A DNA stretch of 64,000 nt from Pseudomonas sp. FEN (GTDB lineage: Bacteria > Pseudomonadota > Gammaproteobacteria > Pseudomonadales > Pseudomonadaceae). The position numbers and the translations under genes are program-made. Shown one piece after another: positions 7,758-15,549 of the stretch. The notes beneath the pieces were generated by a model. The model did not search any database, was not told the origin of the DNA, and worked only from the letters and a program-made list of their open reading frames with translations. The stretch covers positions 62,001 to 126,000 of the forward strand of contig NZ_CAJFDC010000014.1 of the NCBI RefSeq assembly GCF_904067045.1, written 5' to 3'. The stretch's first letter is position 1, and each line of letters opens with the position of its first letter.

Positions 7758-9403
7758 GACGCCACCGGCGCCCATTGCACATAGCAGACGGTGATCGGCA
7801 TCCGATGCTGTCGGCAGAACTCCAGCCAACGCAGCTGGTTGTCCTGCAAGCGGTCACCGGGACCTTTGACTTCGATCATCCGGTAGCTCCTGTCCGATGG
7901 CCGGAACTGGATCAGGTCGGGCATGCCGGCGCGATTCGCGCGGAGGTCCAGCAGCAGGCGTTCGAACCAATGCTTCAGATGCTCGGCGGGCAGGCAGTCG
8001 AGGGCCTGTTCCAGCAACTCCGGGGTCAGCACGTTCCAGAACACAAAGGGCGATTGCAGGCCCCATTTGGCGCTGAAGGTGGCGCGAATGCCGTCCTGGT
8101 AGCGACCGTCCTCCAGTTGTGCCAGGCATTCGGCGAACAGCTCGGCGCGGCGGGCGTGGAAGTCTTCGTCATGCAGGTCCGCCGGACCGCTCTGGAACGG
8201 GTGGAAAAACGCCCCCGGCAAGGGGGCGAAGATCGCCGGCCAGCAAAGCAGGCCGAACAGCGAGTTGATCAGGGTGTTTTCAACATAGTGGACCGGCGCC
8301 TGCGCCTCGTGCAGGTGCCGGGCAACCCCTTCCTCGACGGATAGCGCCGGGTCGTGGACCAGCACCAGGTCCAGCCGGGGCACCGGCACGGGCGTGGCTT
8401 TCGCCATGGCCGGCAACCCGAGCTTGCGCCGCAGACGGGGCAGGATGCGCGACAGATGCTGCTGTTCTTCGGCGCTGCGCGGTGAGTCCTGCGCCTGCAG
8501 TGCCAGGTCCATGGCCTGCTGGAACGCGCCCAGACGTTCGAGCACGCGGATCTGCCGCGAACACGCCGCCGGGTAGGCACAGCCGCTATAGATTGCCAGC
8601 GCCCCGGACCAGTCTTGCAGGCGCTCGCTCTGTTGCCCGAGCTGGAACAGCAGCTTGCTTCTGCGTCGTTCCAACCAGGGGTTGTCGGTGTCCAGTTGAT
8701 TGACCTGTTCGCGAATCAGCCCGGGCTCCGCGCCGCCATCGAGGGCTTCGCGCGCGGCGTGCAGATGCAGATAAGCGTCCAGGTCGGCGCGGCTGCGCAG
8801 GCCCCGGGACGACGTGCAGAACTCGACTTTCTCATAGGTAAAGATGCCCAGGTCCGCGAGCACGAATTCGGACCAGTCCTGATACAGGTTGCCGAAAAAC
8901 ATCAGTCGCAAACGATCGCACAAAGGCATCACCTGCAGGCTGTAAAGCGGCTCGGGAATGCTTGGGCACCATTGGGCAAACGGTCGGCTCTCATCAAAGC
9001 GCAAGGCCAGTTCCGCCTGGAGCTCCGGTTTATTGGCCCTGGGCTGGGTGATATCAGCCTTGAAACCGCTCAACACCTCGGCCTTTTGCAGGACCGCGAA
9101 CAGTTGCGCCAGGCTCAGCGGCGCGTCATCGCGCACCCAGCCCAGCGCCAGCAACGGTTGCACCGCCGGCCCGGGCTCGCCGATCTCGGCATAGCTCAGC
9201 TTGCCGGCCCGAAAGTGCTCGCCCTTGCGCATCACCATCCGCACCAGCAAGGCCCGGGAGGCCTTGGGCAAGCCGGCAAAGTCGGTAATGAAGGCCTGTT
9301 CCCGCGTATCCAGCAGATCGGCATAGCGCTCGACCAACCAGTCGAGCACTTGCTGGAAGTTGTTCAGGTAGTAGAACGGATCGTCGAGGGGCTGGCTTGT
9401 CAC
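7754..9403 (-). CDS. FAN1-like VRR-NUC domain nuclease
   Basis: 549 residues. The C-terminal VRR-NUC (PD-(D/E)XK) site is clear: GMPDLIQFRP, then IEVKGPGDRLQDNQLRW at about residues 490-530. The N-terminal half carries a SAP-like region (GLPKASRALLVRMVMRKG) and a helical TPR-like middle, the same order as bacterial and human FAN1. FAN1 enzymes are 5'-flap and structure-specific nucleases acting in interstrand crosslink repair. It is the first gene of the operon and overlaps the helicase. A LexA-like box lies 29 bases upstream of the start, which suggests SOS induction. Confidence 0.92.
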   Translation of the reverse strand: MTSQPLDDPFYYLNNFQQVLDWLVERYADLLDTREQAFITDFAGLPKASRALLVRMVMRKGEHFRAGKLSYAEIGEPGPAVQPLLALGWVRDDAPLSLAQLFAVLQKAEVLSGFKADITQPRANKPELQAELALRFDESRPFAQWCPSIPEPLYSLQVMPLCDRLRLMFFGNLYQDWSEFVLADLGIFTYEKVEFCTSSRGLRSRADLDAYLHLHAAREALDGGAEPGLIREQVNQLDTDNPWLERRRSKLLFQLGQQSERLQDWSGALAIYSGCAYPAACSRQIRVLERLGAFQQAMDLALQAQDSPRSAEEQQHLSRILPRLRRKLGLPAMAKATPVPVPRLDLVLVHDPALSVEEGVARHLHEAQAPVHYVENTLINSLFGLLCWPAIFAPLPGAFFHPFQSGPADLHDEDFHARRAELFAECLAQLEDGRYQDGIRATFSAKWGLQSPFVFWNVLTPELLEQALDCLPAEHLKHWFERLLLDLRANRAGMPDLIQFRPSDRSYRMIEVKGPGDRLQDNQLRWLEFCRQHRMPITVCYVQWAPVAS

Positions 9404-9431
9404 GGGCGAGAAGGACCACGGTTATCGAATG

Positions 9432-9447
9432 CTGGTTATACATACAG
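9432..9447. promoter_or_regulatory. LexA-type SOS box
   Basis: On the minus strand the sequence is CTGTATGTATAACCAG: CTG, ten bases, CAG, with seven of the ten inner bases matching the alternating TA core of the gamma-proteobacterial LexA consensus. It sits 29 bases before the ATG of the FAN1-like nuclease gene, where it would overlap the promoter. No LexA footprint data are available here; this is a pattern match. Confidence 0.65.
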
Positions 9448-9495
9448 ATAACAGGCCATCCCGCCGCTGGCAAATACAAACGGACAAAGGGCGCG

Positions 9496-10968
9496 TCAGT
9501 CGAGCTGTTCCAGGCGCAGGGCATCGGCCAGCACGCCAAGCGCCTGGTCCAGGTGCCGATGGGAGGTACTGCACAAACGCAGATGTTGCTGATGCAGGCC
9601 GTGCAAACTGAACAATTCGCCGGGAGCGATGACGATCTTCTGTTCCAGCAAGCGCTCGAACACCTTGCGCATGTCCACCGGTCGGGTCGCCCGCGCCCAC
9701 ATTGTCGCCCCGCCTTGTGGCGCCACGAAAACCAGGCTGTCGGCCAGTCGCTCGCGCAGCAGGCCGCTCATGTGCGCCATGCGCTCCTGCAGCAAGCGAC
9801 GTAAAGTCACCAGGTGCTGGTCGATCCGGCCACTGCTGTAGAGCCGGGCAATGGCCTTCTGGCGGGTTGGCGACATGCGGAACGAACGCAACAGGAAATG
9901 CCGCTGCAACTCCGCCCCCAGGTGCCGGGAAAGCAGATAACCGAACGGCGCTTCGGCGCCCATGATGCGCTCGAAACTGGCGAACACCAGCAGCCGGTCA
10001 GGGTCCACCAGGTCGCGCATGCGCGGGCCACAAGGCTCGAAGGCGAACTCGCCATGGCTGTCGTTTTCCAGCAGCCAGATGCCGAAACGCTCCAGTAACC
10101 GGGCCAGGTGTTGGCGCTGCGCAACAGGCATCAGGCTGCCACGGGGCACGCTGAGCCCGGAAGACATCAGCAACAGTTTGACCGGCTGGGTCTGCAGCAA
10201 GTGCTCCAGGGCCACGAGGTCAAAGCCGCCGTCGTCCAGCAGCGGCAGCTCGACGATGTTGACCCCGCCGGCCTGCAACAGCCGCAGGATCACCCAGTCG
10301 CAAGGCGACTCCACCAACACCGTGGCGTGTTTCAGACTCAGCGCGACCATCAGGGTCTCCAGCACGCTGCGCAGGTCCGCGCCGATGTAGACATCGTCGG
10401 CATGCCAATAGCGCTGCGCCGAGGTGGTGTAGCGCACGGCCAGGGCGGTGCGCAACTCCAGCTCGCCGAAGGGCTGGAACTGCGGGGCCTGCTGGCGTGG
10501 GTACTGGCGCACCAGCTCGCGCTCGAGCAACAGCAGCGGATTGTCCAGCGACAGCAGCAACGCCGGTTCATCACTGCTCAGCACCAGCGTGCCGAGGCGC
10601 CGCGAATGCACATACAGGCGCTCCAGCACATCGGCGCTACCGCTGACGAACGACGGGCCCGAGACCGGCAGTGCGTAATAGCCCGACTTGGCGAGCGAAT
10701 ACACCCGCCCCTCCTTTTCCAGGAGGGAATAAGCGTACTGGATGGTCGAGATCGAAACATTCAGACGCTCGGCCAGCTGACGCAGGGACGGCAACTTGAC
10801 CCGGGCATCGGTCTCGACCTCGTTGATCAGACTGACCAGATAACGATAGACCGCCTGGTAGGCAAAGTCCGAGTGTTTGCGCCCCTTGTCAGCAGATCCT
10901 TGAGTCGTGTCCTGGGGCGCGGACGGATCCGCACCCGGCTTGGGAATATCTGAAACTATCAATACCAA
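9496..10968 (-). CDS. MocR-like regulator (GntR winged helix fused to a degenerate aminotransferase domain)
   Basis: 490 residues. Residues 38-100 form a GntR winged helix (KLPSLRQLAERLNVSISTIQ). Residues 110-490 have the type I aminotransferase layout of MocR proteins (VPRGSLMP, then ENDSHGEF at 301-308). The PLP-lysine motif, usually SFSK in the family, reads SFER at 331-334, and the usual tyrosine of the EDDYDSEF motif is missing. Covalent PLP binding is therefore unlikely. The sensor domain may be ligand-binding without catalysis or structural. The gene starts six bases after the PP-loop gene's stop on the same strand, so the two form an operon. A metabolic ligand cannot be named. Confidence 0.85.
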   Translation of the reverse strand: MVLIVSDIPKPGADPSAPQDTTQGSADKGRKHSDFAYQAVYRYLVSLINEVETDARVKLPSLRQLAERLNVSISTIQYAYSLLEKEGRVYSLAKSGYYALPVSGPSFVSGSADVLERLYVHSRRLGTLVLSSDEPALLLSLDNPLLLLERELVRQYPRQQAPQFQPFGELELRTALAVRYTTSAQRYWHADDVYIGADLRSVLETLMVALSLKHATVLVESPCDWVILRLLQAGGVNIVELPLLDDGGFDLVALEHLLQTQPVKLLLMSSGLSVPRGSLMPVAQRQHLARLLERFGIWLLENDSHGEFAFEPCGPRMRDLVDPDRLLVFASFERIMGAEAPFGYLLSRHLGAELQRHFLLRSFRMSPTRQKAIARLYSSGRIDQHLVTLRRLLQERMAHMSGLLRERLADSLVFVAPQGGATMWARATRPVDMRKVFERLLEQKIVIAPGELFSLHGLHQQHLRLCSTSHRHLDQALGVLADALRLEQLD

Positions 10969-10974
10969 TCCCTT

Positions 10975-12474
10975 TTAACGTCCCGACAAGACTTCTTTGA
11001 ATACTTCACCGTTGTCGGGATTGACGATGTCGATGCGGTGCTTGTCCGGGTCGCTGGCACGGACCCGGGCAATCAGCGAACTGACGCCGGAAAAGTCCAC
11101 CTGGGCCTTGGTGTAGAGATCCCCCAGCAACGTCGGGGTCAGGCCGCTGACTTCGCTCAGCCATTGCCAGATCTGCTCGGGTACGACCTGCCCCGACAGG
11201 GCCTTGTGCAAGTCCGGCAAGGCCACGAGCATGCCGGGGTGGCAACTGCGCAAGAACGCCTCAAGCCCGTTGCCACGGTTGACAAAGGGCGCGAACAGCA
11301 AGCAGGTCAGTTGGGCTTCGCTCAGGCCAAAGGCCTCTTGTGCGTAGGCACTGGCCAGCGCCCGTCGATCAAGGATCTTCTCGCCACTGCCATAGGCGGC
11401 CATGGCCTGCTCCACCAGCCGCGCGGGCATGTGCTTGCGGCGCATCATGGTTTCGGCCAGTTGCAGGTACTCGCCGATGCCGGCCTCGTAGCTCAAGCCC
11501 CTGACGTACTGTGCCTGCAAACCACGCATATGGGCCATCAGCAGCGGATTGGCACAATCGGACTCGCTGAAATGGAAGGCCAGGTCGTCGAACTGGAAGC
11601 CGAGAAACTCCGTCAGCAGCGGCCAGCGCTCCTCGAGATCTCGACCGATCAAGTCATGGACGCTTACCAGCATCGGAGCCGAGGCCCGGCTGGAGCGACT
11701 GATAGCCGGGCCTTCGGGCGCCACCAGGGCCTCGCCATACAGCTCGCGGTAGTAATCCAGGCTCAGCTCGTGACAGGCTTTCACCGCTTCGTCGAACTCC
11801 AGCGCCCGTCCACCGCACCAGGTTCGCTCCGGCTTCTCGGTGGCGCGCAGCAGCCAGGTCATGTACTGCTTCTGCTCGTGGGGCGGATCGCCGCTGACCA
11901 AGGCATCGACACCTTTGTCCCAGGCACTGGAGCGCTCGTAGAAGTCGGCCATGGACAGATAGCAGTCGTTGCAGAAGGTCGCTCGGCCATCGCCCGCCGT
12001 GAGGTGGCCGCTCATGAGCAGGTTGCGGCGGTTGAGATCGCGATTGAGTTCGGACATCGGCAGGCGATGATTGAAGGGCCGGACATGCTTGTTGTCCACC
12101 ATCAATAGCTCGACCCGGGGGTCGTCATAGATGAACAAGGTACTGTAGCCACGATGGATATTGTGCATCACCGCGGCGGTCACACCGGCATGCCGCAACG
12201 TGGCGACACGCAGTTTGAACGTGGCCGGCGAACGCCCGGCGATACTCAGTTGCGCCGCCCGAAGGAATGCCAGTGTATAACTGCTGTCCTTGCCGCCACC
12301 ATGGGCCACCATGACTTTGAATTCACCAATCCGCTCGATACCGCCCGCCGCTACGATCAGACGTTGAATCAACAACTGCAGGGCAATACGTTCGGCGCGG
12401 GTGAAATAACTCATCAGACGCTGTAGCACCTGCTGATAAACATAATTCATTGCCTGTTCATGAATGGAGCTCAT
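10975..12474 (-). CDS. PP-loop ATP-pyrophosphatase-like protein (PAPS-reductase/thiolase superfamily), unknown substrate
   Basis: 499 residues. The PP-loop is VMVAHGGGKDSS at about residues 54-65. It is followed by FCNDC (C168, C171) and SGDPPHEQ at 194-201. This motif order is like tRNA-thiolation and PAPS-reductase-type proteins, where the loop adenylates a substrate. The C-terminal 250 residues match no domain I recognise. The family usually activates a carbonyl or carboxyl as an AMP adduct; here the acceptor is unknown. It is the first large gene of an operon with the lysine-less MocR-like protein. ATG 12474 has AAAGG only two bases away; ATG 12453 is the alternative start. Confidence 0.75.
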   Translation of the reverse strand: MSSIHEQAMNYVYQQVLQRLMSYFTRAERIALQLLIQRLIVAAGGIERIGEFKVMVAHGGGKDSSYTLAFLRAAQLSIAGRSPATFKLRVATLRHAGVTAAVMHNIHRGYSTLFIYDDPRVELLMVDNKHVRPFNHRLPMSELNRDLNRRNLLMSGHLTAGDGRATFCNDCYLSMADFYERSSAWDKGVDALVSGDPPHEQKQYMTWLLRATEKPERTWCGGRALEFDEAVKACHELSLDYYRELYGEALVAPEGPAISRSSRASAPMLVSVHDLIGRDLEERWPLLTEFLGFQFDDLAFHFSESDCANPLLMAHMRGLQAQYVRGLSYEAGIGEYLQLAETMMRRKHMPARLVEQAMAAYGSGEKILDRRALASAYAQEAFGLSEAQLTCLLFAPFVNRGNGLEAFLRSCHPGMLVALPDLHKALSGQVVPEQIWQWLSEVSGLTPTLLGDLYTKAQVDFSGVSSLIARVRASDPDKHRIDIVNPDNGEVFKEVLSGR

Positions 12475-13043
12475 AGCCTTTATACACCTGGTTTGAGTTC
12501 AGTGTCGGGCAAACAGTGCTCGTCATTAACGGCAATTGCCGGGTTCGGGCGGAAGATCACCGGCCCGATATAACCCTGCATGCGGACAGGCAACACCCAA
12601 AGTATTGCACAGGTCTGGAACACCCACAGCAAGAGCTTTCGAGCATGACCGACGTCACTGATTGCCAGTTAGCGTTGGGAGTCTGCGTACCAATAAAATA
12701 TCTTAGGAAGATTCTTACAGCGACCTACAATCAATAACTACCTGCAAGAGATTAATGACATAAGGGGGCGCTCTTCGCCCGACTCCCTGAAGGCAAGATA
12801 TTCCAGGCATCGTATCCAGGCCGGCCGGACCTGAAACTTGGCAAAACAACCAGACTCCGGTGGTGCGGATAATATTGAACCATAACTCATTCCTTGAGCT
12901 GTAAGTGACGCTTCAATTATCAGCACTTACCCGGCGATTAACAGATACAGAATCTGGCGAAAAACCGGTTCAGTTGATCATGTTATTTGCGATGGCGAAG
13001 ACACGAGAAAGTTGTTAGGAGATATTTCTAGGCAGCTATTAAA
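12475..13043. other. Long intergenic leader with inverted repeats and one possible small ORF
   Basis: About 570 bases between the PP-loop gene start and a terminator. It contains a perfect 12-base palindrome (CGGCAATTGCCG, 12530-12541), a 6-bp hairpin (12545-12550 with 12563-12568), a small hairpin GGGCG/CGCCC near 12764-12778, and a candidate 43-codon ORF on the minus strand (listed separately). No longer gene is convincing on either strand. It is probably the regulatory leader of the PP-loop operon. Confidence 0.5.
12752..12883 (-). CDS. Possible small ORF (43 residues) upstream of the PP-loop operon
   Basis: ATG at 12883 is preceded by AAGGA with a seven-base gap, an ideal ribosome site. 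The product starts MVQYYPHHRS and ends AKSAPLCH. It reads in the same direction as the PP-loop gene, whose start is 278 bases downstream. A second frame in the same place (GTG at 12926, 62 codons) has a poorer site. No homology is recognised. It could be a leader peptide, a small product acted on by the operon, or chance. Confidence 0.3.
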   Translation of the reverse strand: MVQYYPHHRSLVVLPSFRSGRPGYDAWNILPSGSRAKSAPLCH

Positions 13044-13073
13044 AACCCCGTATCGCGGGGACGATACGGGGTT
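13041..13073 (-). terminator. Rho-independent terminator of the MDR oxidoreductase gene
   Basis: Perfect 12-bp stem (AACCCCGTATCG at 13044-13055 with CGATACGGGGTT at 13062-13073) and a six-base loop. On the minus strand it is followed by TTTTTAAT. It lies 37 bases after the stop of the oxidoreductase gene. Confidence 0.9.
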
Positions 13074-13109
13074 GTGTGGACTCCACCGGCCTTGGCCAGG
13101 TCAGTTGGA

Positions 13110-14123
13110 CTAGACCTGCAGTGCCACCCGCCCGCGACAAGGACAACCGTCCATGAAGCGATGGGCCTCGACAAACTCGTCGAAGGGAAAGGTGCGGATT
13201 TCCAGCGGCGGCAACACACGGTCGGCCGTCAACTGGTTGATATCGCGCAGGGCCCGTTGCAGCGCCGCCTGGTCCTGGACAATACCCAGCTCCGGCTTAC
13301 CGGTGAAGTTACCGATACAGTGCACGAAGAACTGGATGTTCTTCTGGAACGCGGCACAGGCCGGGAACGGCGTCTGGTTGCCGCCCTGCAGGCCATAGAG
13401 CACCAAGCTGCCACGCGGCGCCAGGACGTCGCCGAGCATCGACATCTGCGGGCCACCGAGGCCGTCGAAGACCATGTCGACACCGCGTCCATCGGTGTAC
13501 TTGTTGATCTGCATCAGCAGGTCCTGCTCCTCGGTGACAATGACCTTGTCGGCGCCCAGGGACAACAGGTACTCACGCTCTTCCGGAATTTTGGTGGCGG
13601 CAATCACCTTGGCGCCCAGGGCCTTGCCCAGTTGCACGAAGGACGGTCCGGCGCAGTGGCTGGCATCGGTGACCAGGGCATATTGACCCGGTTTGACCCG
13701 CGCCAGGTCGACATAGGCGAAATAGGCGATCAACAGCGGCGTGTAATGCACGCTGGCCTGGACCGGCGTCAACACGTCCGGATAACGGGTCAGGGCCGAA
13801 CGTGGCAGGACGATCAGCTCGCCATAGACCGGATAATCGTTGGGGCTCTGGGCTGGAAAACTGGCGACCTTGTCGCCGATAGCGAGGTCGTCGACACCAT
13901 CGCCGAGCGCGGTGACCACGCCCGCCATTTCATGACCGATACCGGCCGGCAGGCGGGCCTGGGACGAAGCCAGGTTCTGCCGCCAGAGGACGTCGTACCA
14001 ACTGATGCCAATGGCCTCGACACGCACCTGCACTTCGCCCGGCGCAGGCAGAGTGACCGCATGCTCTTCGCATTTGAGCACCTCGGCCGGGCCAAACTTG
14101 TGAAAACGGATCGTGCGGGACAT
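13110..14123 (-). CDS. Zinc-independent MDR-family NAD(P)H oxidoreductase (quinone reductase-like)
   Basis: About 337 residues. The start is ATG 14123 with GAGG upstream; the extra 11 residues of the longer frame have no ribosome site. It has an N-terminal GroES-like domain (GHEMAGVVTALGDGV) and a Rossmann domain whose loop reads DASHCAGPSFVQLGKALGAKV, a variant of the usual glycine-rich ADH loop. The catalytic zinc ligand set of alcohol dehydrogenases is not evident near GISWYDVLWRQ, so a quinone or enone reductase is favoured. Transcribed divergently from the LysR gene starting at 14325, which is its likely regulator. Confidence 0.87.
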   Translation of the reverse strand: MSRTIRFHKFGPAEVLKCEEHAVTLPAPGEVQVRVEAIGISWYDVLWRQNLASSQARLPAGIGHEMAGVVTALGDGVDDLAIGDKVASFPAQSPNDYPVYGELIVLPRSALTRYPDVLTPVQASVHYTPLLIAYFAYVDLARVKPGQYALVTDASHCAGPSFVQLGKALGAKVIAATKIPEEREYLLSLGADKVIVTEEQDLLMQINKYTDGRGVDMVFDGLGGPQMSMLGDVLAPRGSLVLYGLQGGNQTPFPACAAFQKNIQFFVHCIGNFTGKPELGIVQDQAALQRALRDINQLTADRVLPPLEIRTFPFDEFVEAHRFMDGCPCRGRVALQV

Positions 14124-14324
14124 CGCAAACCTCGTCAAATGAACCTCTAATGCCATGAACTCTATCCGGGCTTTTCTCGCAAGACCATCAGTGGCTATTA
14201 ATAGTCGACATGCCTGTCATTGATTGGCGACCATTGTACACAGTTCAATTTTCCGTGCGAATCAACCACTTTTCCCCGTAAGATTAGCCTTTCCCGTCAG
14301 TGACCGTCTTGTGAAGCGAGCCCG

Positions 14325-15239
14325 ATGAACCGTAACGACTTGCGTCGCGTCGATCTGAACCTGCTGATCGTGTTCGAAACCCTGATGCATGAACGGAGCG
14401 TCACCCGGGCAGCGGAAAAGCTGTTTCTCGGCCAGCCAGCCATCAGCGCGGCCTTGTCACGCCTGCGCAGCCTGTTCGATGATCCGTTGTTCGTGCGCAC
14501 CGGCCGTAGCATGGAGCCTTCGGCCCGTGCCGTGGAGATCTTCGCCCTGCTCTCCCCGGCCCTGGACTCGATTTCCACCGCGGTCAGCCGCGCGTCGGAG
14601 TTCGATCCGGCGACCAGTACCGCGGTGTTTCGCATCGGTTTGTCCGATGACGTCGAATTCGCCCTGCTGCCGATGCTGCTCAAGCGCCTGCGGGCCGAAG
14701 CCCCGGGTATCGTGTTGGTGGTGCGGCGGGTCAACTATCTGCTGATCCCGGCCGCGCTGGGCTCCGGCGAGATCTCCATCGGCGTGTGTTACACCTCCGA
14801 CCTGCCCGCCAACGCCAAGCGCAAGGTCCTGCGGCGCAGTTCGCCCAAGTTGTTGCGGGCCGACAGCATGCCCGGCCCCCTGTCGCTGGATGATTTCTGC
14901 GCGCGCCCGCATGCGCTGGTGTCGTTCGCCGGAGACCTGAGTGGTTTTATCGATACCGAGCTGGAAAAGCTCGGGCGCAAGCGGCATGTCGTGCTCGCGG
15001 TGCCGCAGTTCAATGGCTTGAGCACCCTGATCTCCGGGACCGACATCATTGCCACGGTGCCGGACTACACCGCCGATGCGTTGACCGCGGCCGGTGGCGT
15101 GCGGGCCGAGAATCCGCCATTGGAGACCCAGACCTTCGAACTGCACATGGCCTGGCGCGGCTCCCAGGACAACGACCCGGGCGAGCGCTGGCTGCGCTCG
15201 CGGATCCAGATGTTCTGTGGCGACCCGGATAGTCTGTAA
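14325..15239 (+). CDS. LysR-family transcriptional regulator
   Basis: 304 residues. N-terminal winged helix (LNLLIVFETLMHERSVTRAAEKL, then AISAALSRLRSLFDDPLFVR), followed by a LysR co-inducer domain. The DDPLFVRTGRSMEPS hinge places it in the NahR/NodD/LinR-type branch, which often senses aromatic or enone compounds. It diverges from the MDR oxidoreductase gene, with about 200 bases between starts, so it probably controls that gene and itself. Its stop is followed directly by the integrase remnant. Confidence 0.9.
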   Translation: MNRNDLRRVDLNLLIVFETLMHERSVTRAAEKLFLGQPAISAALSRLRSLFDDPLFVRTGRSMEPSARAVEIFALLSPALDSISTAVSRASEFDPATSTAVFRIGLSDDVEFALLPMLLKRLRAEAPGIVLVVRRVNYLLIPAALGSGEISIGVCYTSDLPANAKRKVLRRSSPKLLRADSMPGPLSLDDFCARPHALVSFAGDLSGFIDTELEKLGRKRHVVLAVPQFNGLSTLISGTDIIATVPDYTADALTAAGGVRAENPPLETQTFELHMAWRGSQDNDPGERWLRSRIQMFCGDPDSL

Positions 15240-15412
15240 CAGACTTCCACTAAATTCAAAAACCCGTTTAGCAACGTGGCGCTCAGCAACATCGAGGAAT
15301 TGAAGATCCGCCACGTCGCGACCAGCAACCCAACAATCGAAAGGCCGGCCGACTTGGGCGGGTGGCGCAGATGCGCTGGGAAGACGTCGACTTGGGTGTT
15401 GAGTGGCCTTAA
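15240..15412 (+). pseudogene. Remnant of a P4-type tyrosine integrase
   Basis: One frame from about 15258 reads KNPFSNVALS and then IEELKIRHVATSNPT, resembling the linker after the core-binding domain of P4-family integrases. A second frame near 15365-15412 reads GRVAQMRWEDVDLGVEW then stop, a good match to the GEVxxMRWEDVDL stretch around the first catalytic arginine region. The two pieces are in different frames and the intervening catalytic sequence is missing, so the gene is broken. The remaining bases to 15549 hold only a weak hairpin (15467-15485) before the OYE gene end. It marks an old insertion at the edge of the 15.2-18.8 kb segment. Confidence 0.6.
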
Positions 15413-15549
15413 CATGTTCGGTCATTGAAACAGTCATGGCGCACTCAACAACAGATTACGATCTCGGCCTTGCAAAATCCAAGGCTAGACCTCTTTTTCC
15501 TTCAGACTAAAACCTTTGTGGCATCGCACTTTCCACTCAGCTGTAAGGC

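Noticed and set aside
12738..12926. 62-codon frame with a GTG start in the PP-loop leader
   Set aside because: Poor ribosome site. The 43-codon frame in the same place has a better one, and neither is certain.
14457..15437. 326-codon minus-strand frame over the LysR gene
   Set aside because: Low-complexity product and complete LysR domains on the opposite strand.
15467..15490. Hairpin GCCTTG/CAAGGC as a terminator for the integrase remnant
   Set aside because: Short stem and the T-run starts several bases later. It may be a relic and was not listed as a terminator.
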